From positions 372,001 to 436,000 of the forward strand of contig NZ_JAOTEN010000002.1 in the NCBI RefSeq assembly GCF_025628965.1: a stretch of DNA of 64,000 nucleotides, given 5' to 3'. The notes under the pieces were generated by a model. The model saw only the letters and a program-made list of their open reading frames with translations, made no database searches and had not been told where the DNA came from. The DNA comes from Chryseobacterium gilvum (GTDB lineage: Bacteria > Bacteroidota > Bacteroidia > Flavobacteriales > Weeksellaceae). Position numbers and translations under genes: made by a program. Each line of letters opens with the position of its first letter. Within the stretch, counting starts at the first letter, position 1. Shown here piece after piece: positions 50,636-59,740 of this stretch.

Positions 50636-51950
50636 ATCTGTTATTTTCTTTTTCTAAAATTTCTCTTATTTTTTTCTCTTCCCAGTTTTTTCCGATGCCA
50701 AAAACGCTCATTCCGTGAGCAGCAATCCCTATTCCCCAACCCAACATCGGGAAATAAAACCAAAGGTCATGCGGTGAAGTAATAACATTAATGATCGCTA
50801 AACATGGAATGATGATGCAGTAAGAAGTAAGATTAGCATAAAAGCTTTTTATTTCTTTGACCCTTTTATGCGCTTTTTCGTAAGATTTATCTTCTTGATG
50901 AATAGCTGTACTTACCACATTGGGTTTTGCAGATAAAACAGGAAGCTTTACTTTAAAGTAATCTGTAGATTTTTCGATGAATACATTCCGTTTTGTGAGC
51001 AGCGAATACCGCTGTACGATATTGGCAAGGCCAATCCCTGCGCTTTCTTTCATTTGCTCTCTTACCTGCAAGTTATTTTCGATGCATAAAATATCGTTTT
51101 CAGAAAACACTTTTATCAGAAGCGGCCTGGATGAAGTAGCAAAATTATGTTTGATGCAATTTTCCAAAAGAAGCTGAAGAGAAAGCGGAACGACGAATTT
51201 TTTATACTCTTCTTTTTTTACATTAAATTCAAAATCCACACTGTCTTCAAATCTTGTTTTTAAAAGATCGCAATAGGTTTTTGCAAATTCTATTTCGTCT
51301 TCCACCGTTACAAGCTCTTTATCTTTCTGCTCCAGAACATACCTGTAAATCTTTGACATTGAGGCGGTAAACTTCTGCGCCTGAGCCGGATTTTCATCAA
51401 TTAAAGAACTTAAAACATTTAAAGAATTAAAAAGAAAATGCGGATCAAGCTGGTTTTTAAGGCTTTCAAACTGTGCATTGGCCGATTTTGCAATCAGTTT
51501 CTGCTCTACCACTTCTTTTCGGGAAGATTTTTTGAGCTCTTCCATAAAACCTTTTGCATGAAGAAACGCAGAAATCAACAACGCAATATTGATCATAAAC
51601 CAATTGATAAAATTGTATTTCCCTGCAAAAAACTCTTCTGGTGTAGCATTTTTCTGAAAAACGACAAAATTGATGTAATTGCAGAAATATACCAGAATAC
51701 TGTTGATAATTAGTATAGAAATGATACTGATCACGGCTCGTTTAGTTGTAGCTTCAGACCAAGGCAGCCTTTTGTTCAGAAAGTCGTTAATCATCCCATT
51801 TCCGGCCCCTATTAAAAATGAATACATACAAGAAATGATAAGGCTCAGTAAAAAATTATAAAAGGTTTTATCACCGGTAAAAAACACAAAGAAGAATATG
51901 GCTGTTGCCAGAGAAATCCAAAGCAGTATGATGATGTTTTTTCTTTTCAT
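50625..51950 (-). CDS. LytS/YehU-type histidine kinase with C-terminal 2TM domain
   Basis: A 441-residue kinase. Residues 1-135 hold four membrane segments; the His_kinase domain has phospho-acceptor His171 in LDPHFLFNSLNVL; the ATPase part has LLENCIKHN near 261-269 and AGIGLANIVQRY near 304-315. After that, residues about 354-436 form a complete 2TM domain (YEKAHKRVKEIKSFYANL ... GWGIGIAAHG ... GKNWEEKKI). So the ATPase domain is tethered to the membrane at both ends. It is expected to phosphorylate the LytTR regulator at 48787. Confidence 0.93.
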   Translation of the reverse strand: MKRKNIIILLWISLATAIFFFVFFTGDKTFYNFLLSLIISCMYSFLIGAGNGMINDFLNKRLPWSEATTKRAVISIISILIINSILVYFCNYINFVVFQKNATPEEFFAGKYNFINWFMINIALLISAFLHAKGFMEELKKSSRKEVVEQKLIAKSANAQFESLKNQLDPHFLFNSLNVLSSLIDENPAQAQKFTASMSKIYRYVLEQKDKELVTVEDEIEFAKTYCDLLKTRFEDSVDFEFNVKKEEYKKFVVPLSLQLLLENCIKHNFATSSRPLLIKVFSENDILCIENNLQVREQMKESAGIGLANIVQRYSLLTKRNVFIEKSTDYFKVKLPVLSAKPNVVSTAIHQEDKSYEKAHKRVKEIKSFYANLTSYCIIIPCLAIINVITSPHDLWFYFPMLGWGIGIAAHGMSVFGIGKNWEEKKIREILEKENNRYGK

Positions 51951-52087
51951 AATCTATTTTCTGGTTCAAAATTAATTGATTTTGAGAAGCGCCCGTCTTT
52001 TTTTTGACTGAACTGTTATTTTCGTTTCCCGAAAGGGAATAGAAAAACCTTTCCGGCAAGAAAGGTTTGTATTTTGATCGGTTACTG

Positions 52088-52744
52088 CTATTTTGCGGAT
52101 GATGAGGTCATTCCTATAAAATATTTGGCTTCTGATTTACCCCAATTAGGATCCAGGGCAGTTTTCGGTTTAAAAGTATTGAATTTTTCAAGGGCCATTT
52201 TAAACTGCTCCATTCCCTTTTCTTTGCTGCCTCCGTATTGTTCCGGCGTAAAATAGGTATCTTCTGCTTTGATCAGAGCCACTCTCGGATTTTCCGGATT
52301 CAGTTTTTCGGCAATCGCCAATTCTTCCTGGGCTTTGGTCCCGAAAGTCATATACCTTCCCTGTGGATTGACCATCATTTTTAATGAATAGACCATTTTT
52401 TGCAGCAAATGGATTTCAGAATTCCCTTTTTCTACACTTTCGGCCATGTCAATATACTTTTGCGCCTGATCCGAAACATCATCCAGTTCCTGCATCTTGC
52501 CTTCTCTCATCAAGACTCTGCCTTTTTGAATATAGGAAAAAGCAGTGTAATAACTGGGCTGCCATTTATCTTCTTCTTTATCGGCAATTCTCTGAAAATC
52601 ATTGGCCAACGTTTGAAAATCTTCCGGCGTCTTGCATACTTCGATTTTAGCTATTTTTTCTGACATTACTTTTTCATAACCAGCCTGAGCAAATGAAAAC
52701 AGGCTCATACATACTAAAGCAAAACTGAATAGGTTTTTTTTCAT
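52088..52744 (-). CDS. Secreted helical (TPR-like) protein next to the TonB-dependent receptor
   Basis: A 218-residue protein with signal peptide MKKNLFSFALVCMSLFSFAQ. The mature part is helical with TPR-like spacing (WQPSYYTAFSYIQKGRVLMREGKMQELDDV, then ELAIAEKLNPENPRVALIKAEDTYF). It has no lipobox. It starts 51 bases after the receptor gene and is likely cotranscribed, which suggests a periplasmic partner of the receptor, although it is not a SusD-type protein. No specific function is known. Confidence 0.75.
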   Translation of the reverse strand: MKKNLFSFALVCMSLFSFAQAGYEKVMSEKIAKIEVCKTPEDFQTLANDFQRIADKEEDKWQPSYYTAFSYIQKGRVLMREGKMQELDDVSDQAQKYIDMAESVEKGNSEIHLLQKMVYSLKMMVNPQGRYMTFGTKAQEELAIAEKLNPENPRVALIKAEDTYFTPEQYGGSKEKGMEQFKMALEKFNTFKPKTALDPNWGKSEAKYFIGMTSSSAK

Positions 52745-52795
52745 AATTTTAAATTTTAAGTTATTTTTTAATAAATATAGATATTTTATTGAGGT

Positions 52796-55024
52796 TTAAA
52801 GGTTATTATTAATCGCATCCTGTGTTTTATCGACTCCGAAACTGATAAACATTCCTACGAAAACAAAAGTATTCACCGGCGGAACCACAGTAGAGCTTCT
52901 AGATCCGGTTTGTGAAAAATTGTACCCGTAGACATTTTTATTTCCTAAAACATTAGAAATGCTCAACACAAATATGGTAAATGCCTTAGCATCTTTTTTA
53001 CCCAAATTCGGGAGATAATTGAAGCTGAGGTTCAGCGCATTGTAATCTTTCAGTCTGCCTTCGGTTCTTATCACATTCCGATCGTTTTCAGTAACAATAT
53101 CGTAATAAGGTCTTCCTTTAGCGTAGGTATAAGAAAGGTTGATTCCTGTTTTCCATTCTGGGATAAATCTTTTGGCAACTGCGGAAATGGTATGCTCTGC
53201 GGCAAAATTTGGCTTCAGGCTTACCGGATAATTCAGAAAGTTTCTTTTGGAATCTAAAAATGAATAGCTGATCCAATAATCGATATTTTCAAATGTTTTT
53301 TTATCTCTCCAGAACAGCTCCAATCCTTTCGCAAAACCATATCCGTCATTATTGAAAGCAGCCTGCACCTGCTGATTCTGATCAGAATCCGGTACGATAT
53401 TCCGTGTTTTAATCAAATCATCATATTTTTTGTAAAAAGCTTCAAACCGCAGACTTCTTCCTTCTGTAGATCGCTGCACCTGAAAAATGTAGTGCTGTGA
53501 TTGCTGAAAACCCAGCTTTGCAGATGAATTGATGTATTTGCTTTCAGGATTCTGATAAAATAATCCGTAGGCAAAAGAAGTGGTCCAGTCTTTCGCAAAA
53601 CGATAAGCCAAAGCGAAACGTGGGGCAATATTATTCTTATTCAGATAAGATGAGTTTTCGGCTCTTACCCCTATTTTTGCCGATAACTGATTGCTGAAGC
53701 CCAAATCTGTCTCTACAAAAGCCGCAGAAATCAAATCCTGGTAGTTTTTGGAAACCTGCCCGAAAGTAAGGCCTTCGGAAGCACTGTTAAATTCCAAACC
53801 TCCTCGCAAAGCACTGATCTTGTTAATTTTCCGATCGATCACCGCCTTAAAGTTAATATAATTGCCGTCGGTTTTTAATTGTGTTTTTTCAGATTCCAAC
53901 TGATTTTTTTCAGTAGAAAAATTAAGGTCTGACTGATTGTAGGAATAGGAAGCTACTGTATTAAGAAGATATTTCCCAAATTTTTGTTTGAATGATAGAT
54001 TATGATACGTGTTTTTTCCTTTTAACCTGATTAAAGAAAAATCATATTCCGGCTCAAGGCTTTCTGTTTTCACCCCCATTGTATTGGTATCAAACATTCC
54101 GTAATATTTTATAAATCCACCGGATTTTGTTTTAATTCTAAAATTCAGATCCCCGTTAATTCCTGCAGGAGCATCCATAAAGTTTGTATTAAAATTGAAT
54201 ACTTCTTTCATAAGATTCAGGTTAGAATATCCTAAAGTGGCGCCATAAGAATAATTTTTGTTATCGCTCAGCTTTTGAAATCCTGCATTTAAAAATATGG
54301 GGGAAACTCCGAAATCATAGGAACTCTGATCCGGAAGATCTACACTTTCCAGCATTAAAGCCCCGGAAAGAGCCTGCCCATACAACGCAGAATATCCACC
54401 GCTTGAAAAAATATTTCCTTTGAAAAGAGAAGTATTAAAACGGTCTCTTCCGGCGATTCCGGGTATAGAACTGGAAAAATAATTGTTGATCAAAGCTCCG
54501 TCCATAAAAATCTTAGATTCTGTACCTGTACCGCCGCGCACGAATAAACCTTCGGTTTCCCCTACTTTCTGTACGCCGGGAAGGTAATTTAAGGCAGAAG
54601 AAATCTGTCCATCAGCTCCGGCTGTGGTATAAATATCGATGGGCGTAAGCAAAGCGGTAGCTCTTTTTTTGTCGCTTGCCTCAATAGAGCCTGCAGAAAC
54701 CACTACAGCATCAATTTCATTGATCTGCTCTTTTAATTCGGCATTTACGGCAACATCCTGATCTGCAATGGCGATTGCTTTTTCAACCTCAGTATATTTG
54801 GGGTGAACAAAAATTAAAGTATGCGACCCTTTTTCTGCTGTTTCAAAAGAAAAATTGCCTTCAGAATCTGTAGTAGCTCCGTCATAAGTGTCTTTCAAGG
54901 TAACATTTACGTCTTTAATGCCCTTGTTTTTGAAACTTACTTTCCCTGAAATCTTTATTTGAGAGTAGCCCAAAAAAGACAGAAAAAAGGTAAGAAATAA
55001 CAGTGTTTTCGTTTGCGTTTTCAT
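52796..55024 (-). CDS. TonB-dependent receptor with N-terminal carboxypeptidase-like domain
   Basis: A 742-residue outer-membrane protein. Signal peptide of about 21 residues (LGYSQ), then a carboxypeptidase-regulatory-like beta sandwich to about residue 108 (IKISGKVSFKNKGIKDVNVTL), then the plug with LNYLPGVQKVGETEGLFVRGGTGTESKIFMDG, and a 22-strand-type barrel ending in a C-terminal aromatic-poor strand (FVFVGMFISFGV). It has no SusD partner next to it. The ligand is unknown; the energy could come from the TonB system at 26615. A cluster of regulatory genes lies downstream on the same strand. Confidence 0.9.
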   Translation of the reverse strand: MKTQTKTLLFLTFFLSFLGYSQIKISGKVSFKNKGIKDVNVTLKDTYDGATTDSEGNFSFETAEKGSHTLIFVHPKYTEVEKAIAIADQDVAVNAELKEQINEIDAVVVSAGSIEASDKKRATALLTPIDIYTTAGADGQISSALNYLPGVQKVGETEGLFVRGGTGTESKIFMDGALINNYFSSSIPGIAGRDRFNTSLFKGNIFSSGGYSALYGQALSGALMLESVDLPDQSSYDFGVSPIFLNAGFQKLSDNKNYSYGATLGYSNLNLMKEVFNFNTNFMDAPAGINGDLNFRIKTKSGGFIKYYGMFDTNTMGVKTESLEPEYDFSLIRLKGKNTYHNLSFKQKFGKYLLNTVASYSYNQSDLNFSTEKNQLESEKTQLKTDGNYINFKAVIDRKINKISALRGGLEFNSASEGLTFGQVSKNYQDLISAAFVETDLGFSNQLSAKIGVRAENSSYLNKNNIAPRFALAYRFAKDWTTSFAYGLFYQNPESKYINSSAKLGFQQSQHYIFQVQRSTEGRSLRFEAFYKKYDDLIKTRNIVPDSDQNQQVQAAFNNDGYGFAKGLELFWRDKKTFENIDYWISYSFLDSKRNFLNYPVSLKPNFAAEHTISAVAKRFIPEWKTGINLSYTYAKGRPYYDIVTENDRNVIRTEGRLKDYNALNLSFNYLPNLGKKDAKAFTIFVLSISNVLGNKNVYGYNFSQTGSRSSTVVPPVNTFVFVGMFISFGVDKTQDAINNNL

Positions 55025-55220
55025 AGTTTTAATTTCGGTTCAAAAATAAAACGAAATTTTCAGTTTACTTAATTTTTTTAACTGAACGGAACTATTTTAC
55101 TCCTGAACCGTCATCCGCAGCTTTCAAATTCATAAAAGTGCAAAGGCTTGAGCGATTTATGATTCATGTTCAGGAATCTTTAATTAACTTTATACCATCA
55201 TAATCATTTAAAATTAAAAC

Positions 55221-55724
55221 ATGAAATTACAGACCATAACCCTTCTTGCAGGATGCGCATTAGCGGCTGCTTCTTGCGGCACAGGAAAAATGTACAGTAT
55301 TATGCCTAAAAGCAATACGCAAACCGGCGGTACGGCAAAATTTATCCAAAAAGGAAATGAAGTGATGATGAAACTTGAAGTTACCAATTTAACTCCGGGA
55401 ATTCATGCGGTACACATTCATGAAAAAGGCGACTGCTCTGCTCCGGACGGTACCTCTACCGGCGGACACTGGAACCCAAGTAAAAATGACCATGGAAAAT
55501 GGGGAAATGAGCATTTTCATATGGGAGATATCGGAAATTTGGTTGCCGATGAAAGCGGAAAGGCTACTTTAACTTTTAAAACTGATAAATGGTGTCTTGG
55601 ATGTACCGATGAATCTAAAAATATTATCGGAAAAGGAATGATCGTACACGCTGCGGCAGACGATTTCCATACTCAGCCAACCGGTAATGCCGGTGGAAGA
55701 GTAGGATGTATTGAAATTAAATAA
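55221..55724 (+). CDS. sodC: Cu,Zn superoxide dismutase lipoprotein
   Basis: A 167-residue periplasmic or surface enzyme that dismutates superoxide. The lipobox LAAASC gives Cys19 as lipidation site. Copper and zinc ligands are in place: His65 and His67 (HAVHIHE), His83 (GGHW), His91, His100 and Asp103 (HFHMGD), and His143 (IVHAAADD). The structural disulfide Cys72-Cys163 is present. An additional Cys-x2-Cys (Cys125, Cys128; WCLGC) lies in the loop before the last copper ligand. Terminator shared with the prc gene follows. Confidence 0.94.
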   Translation: MKLQTITLLAGCALAAASCGTGKMYSIMPKSNTQTGGTAKFIQKGNEVMMKLEVTNLTPGIHAVHIHEKGDCSAPDGTSTGGHWNPSKNDHGKWGNEHFHMGDIGNLVADESGKATLTFKTDKWCLGCTDESKNIIGKGMIVHAAADDFHTQPTGNAGGRVGCIEIK

Positions 55725-55737
55725 ATTGATTTAAAAT

Positions 55738-55769
55738 AAAAAAGCCGCTCAAAAATGAGCGGCTTTTTT
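55738..55769. terminator. Bidirectional terminator between sodC and prc
   Basis: Perfect 14-bp stem with arms 55738-55751 and 55756-55769, core GCCGCTCA and TGAGCGGC, 4-base loop, flanked by A and T runs inside the arms. It ends just before the stop of the convergent protease gene. Confidence 0.9.
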
Positions 55770-55770
55770 A

Positions 55771-57900
55771 TTATGCCTTGGTCTTCATTTCCGCAATAAT
55801 ATTCATTGCTTCCTGAAGGTAAGTGTCTTTTTTAAGATTTTTGACCCACATTTCAGATTTTTTCTTGAATGCTTCGTCTTTTTTCTCCCTCTCGATTTCA
55901 CTTGGGAACATCGTAAATTTCAATCCGTTTTCAAATTTTGTCAGGGCTTTGAATTTTTCGATCTGTGCTTTTCTCTGCTTCATCAGATCATTAAACTTAT
56001 TGATGTTCAGCGTAATGGTTTCTTCTTTATCCAATTGCTCTCTCCATTGTGCAGATTCCAGCAATAACTGGTAGTTTGAATTTTTTGCCATTCTGCTTGC
56101 ACTTGCTCTTTCTAAAGCTTTGGTATCGAAGTAATTGAGTTTCTGGAATTTAGCCGTAGGGATTTTGTCCCAAGCCAATGCAAAATCATCATATCGCTCT
56201 CCTACTTCTGCGTAGGTGAAGAAATCTTTCATCTGAATATCAGAAACAATCCCTTTTCTCTGGTTTGATTCTCCGGTGATTCTGTAGAACTTCTGAATCG
56301 TTAATTTTAAAGATCCAAAATCATCTTCTGTATTTAAAAACCTGTTGAGGTCTACAAACGTCTGAACCGTCCCTTTTCCGAAAGACTGAGGCGAACCGAT
56401 GATAACCGCTCTTCCGTAATCCTGCATTACGCCTGCTAAAATCTCGGAAGCGGAAGCTGAAAGCTCGTTTTGCATAATTACCAAAGGACCTGTCCATATC
56501 GGAGCTTCCTGCTTGTTTTTCAGCGTCTGGATTTTTCCGTTGCCGTCTTTTACCTGTACGTAAGGACCTGCATCCATAAAAAGACCCATGATGTCTCCCA
56601 CTTCTGTTAAAGAACCGCCACCATTATTTCTAAGGTCTAAGATAATACCTTCAATTCCTTGCGCTTTAAGCTTAATGATTTCATTTTTAATATCATCAGA
56701 AGCGTTTCTTCCTTTTGTATCTTCAAAATCTGCGTTGAAACCCGGCAAATTAATAAATCCGTATTTTTTACCATTCGGAGAATCTACAATAATGCTTTTC
56801 GCAAAAGTATCTTCAATGGCAACTTCTTCGCGAATCATAGTCACATCTTTGATAGTTCCGTCTTTTTTCTGAACGGTTAAGGTAACCGGAGTTCCTTTTT
56901 CGCCTCTAATTAAACGTACGGCTTCATCAGAAAGCATTCCTACCACATTTACGGCGTCTTCTTTTGGCTTGGACCTTACTTTTAAAATCTTATCGCCCTC
57001 TGAAAGCTGTTTTGATTTCCAGGCAGGTGCACCAATCGTCAAAGCACCAAGATAGAGATAGCCCTTTTTCTCCTGAATCAAAGCTCCGATTCCGATTACT
57101 TTTCCTGCAAACTGGGTATCGAAATCTTCTTTATCCTTAGGAGAATAATAATTCGTATGAGGATCAAAAACTTCAGTATATGCATTCATATATACGGTAA
57201 ACCAATCCATCTTTTTTCTTTTCTTAAACCTTGTAAAGGTCTCTTTTACAAGATCTTTCACTTCATCAGTCGCTTTTGTCATCTTTTGCTGAGGCGTAAG
57301 AATTTCCAATTTAATGGTGTCTTTGAGGTTGTATTTCTGTACAGAATCTTTTTTCTCTTTCTGAGCATCTTCTTTGCTGTTCATCGATTCAATCTCCTGA
57401 AGAATATTGTATTTGATGAATTTTTTCCACTCATTATACTGCTCTTGTTTATTGGCAGGAACTTTTTTAAGTTTCGGCTCAAGAACCAAAGTTTCGTCTT
57501 CCTCTAAATTGATAGGTTTATCGAAAATTTCCTGGGTAATTTTATCGATTTCGTCTACTCTTTGGTATAATCTGTCAATCGTGAGTTTATAAAAAGAAAG
57601 GTCTCCCAGATTCAGATAATCATCCAGCTTGGTTTCATGCTTGCTGAATTCATCCATATCCGACTGCAGAAAATATCTTTTCCCCGGATCTACCAATTCG
57701 AAATAGTGCTTATACACATCTTTTGAGTAGGCATCATTAATGGGTTTCGGGCTGTAATGTAAGTAAGAAAGTGTGTTTTTAACGCTTACCATTATCGTCT
57801 GCATTTTTTCATCATCATTCTTCGGCGAATTGAAGCAAAATATAAGACTTGTTAATGGAATCAGGAGTAAAAATTTATTGAGTTTGAAATTTTTCCACAT
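55771..57900 (-). CDS. prc: Tail-specific protease Prc (S41 carboxy-terminal processing peptidase)
   Basis: A 709-residue periplasmic protease that degrades proteins from their C-terminus and processes envelope proteins. It has a signal-anchor start (LLLIPLTSLIFCF), an N-terminal helical part, a PDZ domain (GIGALIQEKKGYLYLGALTIGAPAW), the S41 core with LDLRNNGGGSLTEVGDI, catalytic Ser in ELSASASEI and Lys in SFGKGTVQ, and the Prc-specific C-terminal domain. The ATG at 57900 is chosen; a longer frame from 57981 would place 27 residues before the signal sequence. The stop lies by the shared terminator. Confidence 0.94.
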   Translation of the reverse strand: MWKNFKLNKFLLLIPLTSLIFCFNSPKNDDEKMQTIMVSVKNTLSYLHYSPKPINDAYSKDVYKHYFELVDPGKRYFLQSDMDEFSKHETKLDDYLNLGDLSFYKLTIDRLYQRVDEIDKITQEIFDKPINLEEDETLVLEPKLKKVPANKQEQYNEWKKFIKYNILQEIESMNSKEDAQKEKKDSVQKYNLKDTIKLEILTPQQKMTKATDEVKDLVKETFTRFKKRKKMDWFTVYMNAYTEVFDPHTNYYSPKDKEDFDTQFAGKVIGIGALIQEKKGYLYLGALTIGAPAWKSKQLSEGDKILKVRSKPKEDAVNVVGMLSDEAVRLIRGEKGTPVTLTVQKKDGTIKDVTMIREEVAIEDTFAKSIIVDSPNGKKYGFINLPGFNADFEDTKGRNASDDIKNEIIKLKAQGIEGIILDLRNNGGGSLTEVGDIMGLFMDAGPYVQVKDGNGKIQTLKNKQEAPIWTGPLVIMQNELSASASEILAGVMQDYGRAVIIGSPQSFGKGTVQTFVDLNRFLNTEDDFGSLKLTIQKFYRITGESNQRKGIVSDIQMKDFFTYAEVGERYDDFALAWDKIPTAKFQKLNYFDTKALERASASRMAKNSNYQLLLESAQWREQLDKEETITLNINKFNDLMKQRKAQIEKFKALTKFENGLKFTMFPSEIEREKKDEAFKKKSEMWVKNLKKDTYLQEAMNIIAEMKTKA

Positions 57901-58019
57901 AAATCGGCAATGTATATTTATTATTTTTTTAAAAGTATATGAATTAGTAGTTGTAATTAAATAACTGTTACAAACTATCAAATTTAATACCTTATTTACA
58001 ATTATCAGATAGATTTAAG

Positions 58020-58027
58020 TATTTTTG
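58020..58027 (+). promoter_or_regulatory. Bacteroidetes-type -7 box (TATTTTTG) of surE
   Basis: Exact TAnnTTTG match, 18 bases before the ATG at 58046. It argues against an in-frame TTG at 58025 as start, since that codon lies inside the box. Confidence 0.6.
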
Positions 58028-58045
58028 TTAAAATTAAAATTTTTT

Positions 58046-58816
58046 ATGGAAAGACCCCTTATTCTGGTAACAAATGACGATGGTATTACAGCTCCCGGTA
58101 TCAGAAATCTTGTAGAGTTTATGAACGAAATAGGAGACGTAATTGTAGTGGCGCCTAATTCTCCGCAAAGCGGTAAAGGCCATGCTATTACCATAAATTC
58201 TACGCTAAGCTATGAAGAAGTTCATCTTGAAGGTCCGCAGACCGATTTTTCATGTAGCGGAACTCCTGTAGACTGTGTAAAAATGGCTCTTGATAAAATT
58301 TTGCCAAGAAGGCCGGATCTTGTAGTTTCCGGGATTAACCACGGTGCCAATTCGTCCATCAATGTAATCTACTCCGGGACGATGTCTGCAGCAGTAGAAG
58401 GCGGTGTAGAAGGGCTTCCTTCAATTGGTTTTTCTTTGCAGGATTTTAGCTGGGAAGCAGATTTTACCCAGGCTAAAGAATATATTCAGAAAATTGTCAA
58501 AAGAACGCTGGAAAACCCGATGCCGAAAGGAATTGTTTTAAACGTCAATATTCCGAAACTTACCAAAGAAGAAATAAAAGGAGTAAAAGTCTGCAAGCAG
58601 GCGAATGCAAAATGGGAAGAAAGTTTTGATGAAAGAGTGAACCCGCACGGAAAAAAATATTACTGGCTTACCGGGTATTTCAACAATATGGATGAGTCTG
58701 AAGATGCTGATGAAACGGCTTTAGCCAATGGATATATTTCAATTGTACCTGTGAAGTTTGATTTAACGGCGTATGAATATATGAAGACTTTGGAAGAAGT
58801 GATGAAATTTAATTAA
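58046..58816 (+). CDS. surE: 5'/3'-nucleotidase SurE
   Basis: A 256-residue metal-dependent phosphatase acting on nucleoside monophosphates. The N-terminal LVTNDDGITAPGI carries the metal-binding Asp pair; VAPNSPQSGKGHAIT, CSGTPVDCVKMAL and SGINHGANSSINVIYSGTMSAA follow, all typical of the family. The ATG at 58046 is the supported start. It is divergent from prc across a 145-base gap with the promoter box at 58020. A 162-base stretch to the next gene contains a small hairpin GCAACC-GCTTA-GGTTGC but no gene. Confidence 0.94.
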   Translation: MERPLILVTNDDGITAPGIRNLVEFMNEIGDVIVVAPNSPQSGKGHAITINSTLSYEEVHLEGPQTDFSCSGTPVDCVKMALDKILPRRPDLVVSGINHGANSSINVIYSGTMSAAVEGGVEGLPSIGFSLQDFSWEADFTQAKEYIQKIVKRTLENPMPKGIVLNVNIPKLTKEEIKGVKVCKQANAKWEESFDERVNPHGKKYYWLTGYFNNMDESEDADETALANGYISIVPVKFDLTAYEYMKTLEEVMKFN

Positions 58817-58978
58817 AAGAAATTATTCTTTTATCTTAAAATAAAAAATCAATCCCGAAGCTTCTGGGCAAGACTTGGAATCTGAAAGCTAAAAATTAAA
58901 ATAATCCTAAAATTCCCAAACCTGCACAAATTGACCGTTGGTGGCAACCGCTTAGGTTGCGCATAAAGAACAAGATGT

Positions 58979-59593
58979 ATGAATGAAAATAAGAAACATT
59001 GGGAAACTGTCTATGAAACTAAAAACCCAGAACAGGTTAGTTGGACGCAAGAAGTTCCAAAAATATCAATCGAGTTTATCAAAACTTTTAACTTAGATAA
59101 GAGTGCAAAAATCATTGATATTGGCGGTGGAGACAGCAAGCTTGTAGATTTTTTAATAGAGCAAGGTTTCGAAAATATTACAGTTTTAGATATCTCGAGA
59201 GCAGCATTAGAAAAAGCACAAAAAAGATTGGGCAAAAAAGGCGAGAAAATAAATTGGGTAGAATCTGATATTTTGGATTTTAAACCCGTTGAAAAGTTTG
59301 ATGTTTGGCACGATAGAGCTGCATTTCATTTTTTAACATTCAAAGAACAAATCGATAGCTACATTTCAATAGCAAAAAAATCTGTTACTGGTTACTTAGT
59401 AGTCGGAACTTTTTCAGAAAATGGTCCTAAAAAATGTAGCGGTTTGGAGATAAAACAATATAGTGAAGATGCTCTTACAGAAGTCATGAGAAATGGATTT
59501 GAAAAATTGGAATGTATAAACGAAGATCATAAAACACCATTTGATACGATTCAAAATTTTACTTTTTGTAGTTTTAAAAGAGGCCTAAACTAA
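58979..59593 (+). CDS. Class I SAM-dependent methyltransferase
   Basis: A 204-residue methyltransferase of the Rossmann type. Motif I is IIDIGGGDSKLVDFL, motif II acidic residue is in VLDISRAALEKA, and EKINWVESDILDF follows, so the S-adenosylmethionine site is complete. The substrate is unknown. It stands alone between two non-coding stretches of 162 and 147 bases and does not belong to an obvious pathway nearby; the downstream flank has a repeated CAGCTGCTG (two copies 21 bases apart within 59597-59630). This isolation may point to a cassette-type insertion. Confidence 0.87.
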   Translation: MNENKKHWETVYETKNPEQVSWTQEVPKISIEFIKTFNLDKSAKIIDIGGGDSKLVDFLIEQGFENITVLDISRAALEKAQKRLGKKGEKINWVESDILDFKPVEKFDVWHDRAAFHFLTFKEQIDSYISIAKKSVTGYLVVGTFSENGPKKCSGLEIKQYSEDALTEVMRNGFEKLECINEDHKTPFDTIQNFTFCSFKRGLN

Positions 59594-59740
59594 TGCTACA
59601 GCTGCTGAAAGCGGTTTTGTGCAGCTGCTGTTTCGGTTGTGAAATTCCTATGTCGTTTTAAATTAAAATTATTAATAGAGAAATTATTTCAAAAGCCTGC
59701 AAAATCTGTGTGACTTTCTTTTAAGCAATTCTTTATAGAT

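Noticed and set aside
57901-57981. N-terminal extension of Prc
   Set aside because: It adds 27 residues in front of a proper signal sequence.
58930-58978. Integron attC-like site before the methyltransferase gene
   Set aside because: There is a small hairpin, but no GTTRRRY core site in the right place, and no integrase in the window.
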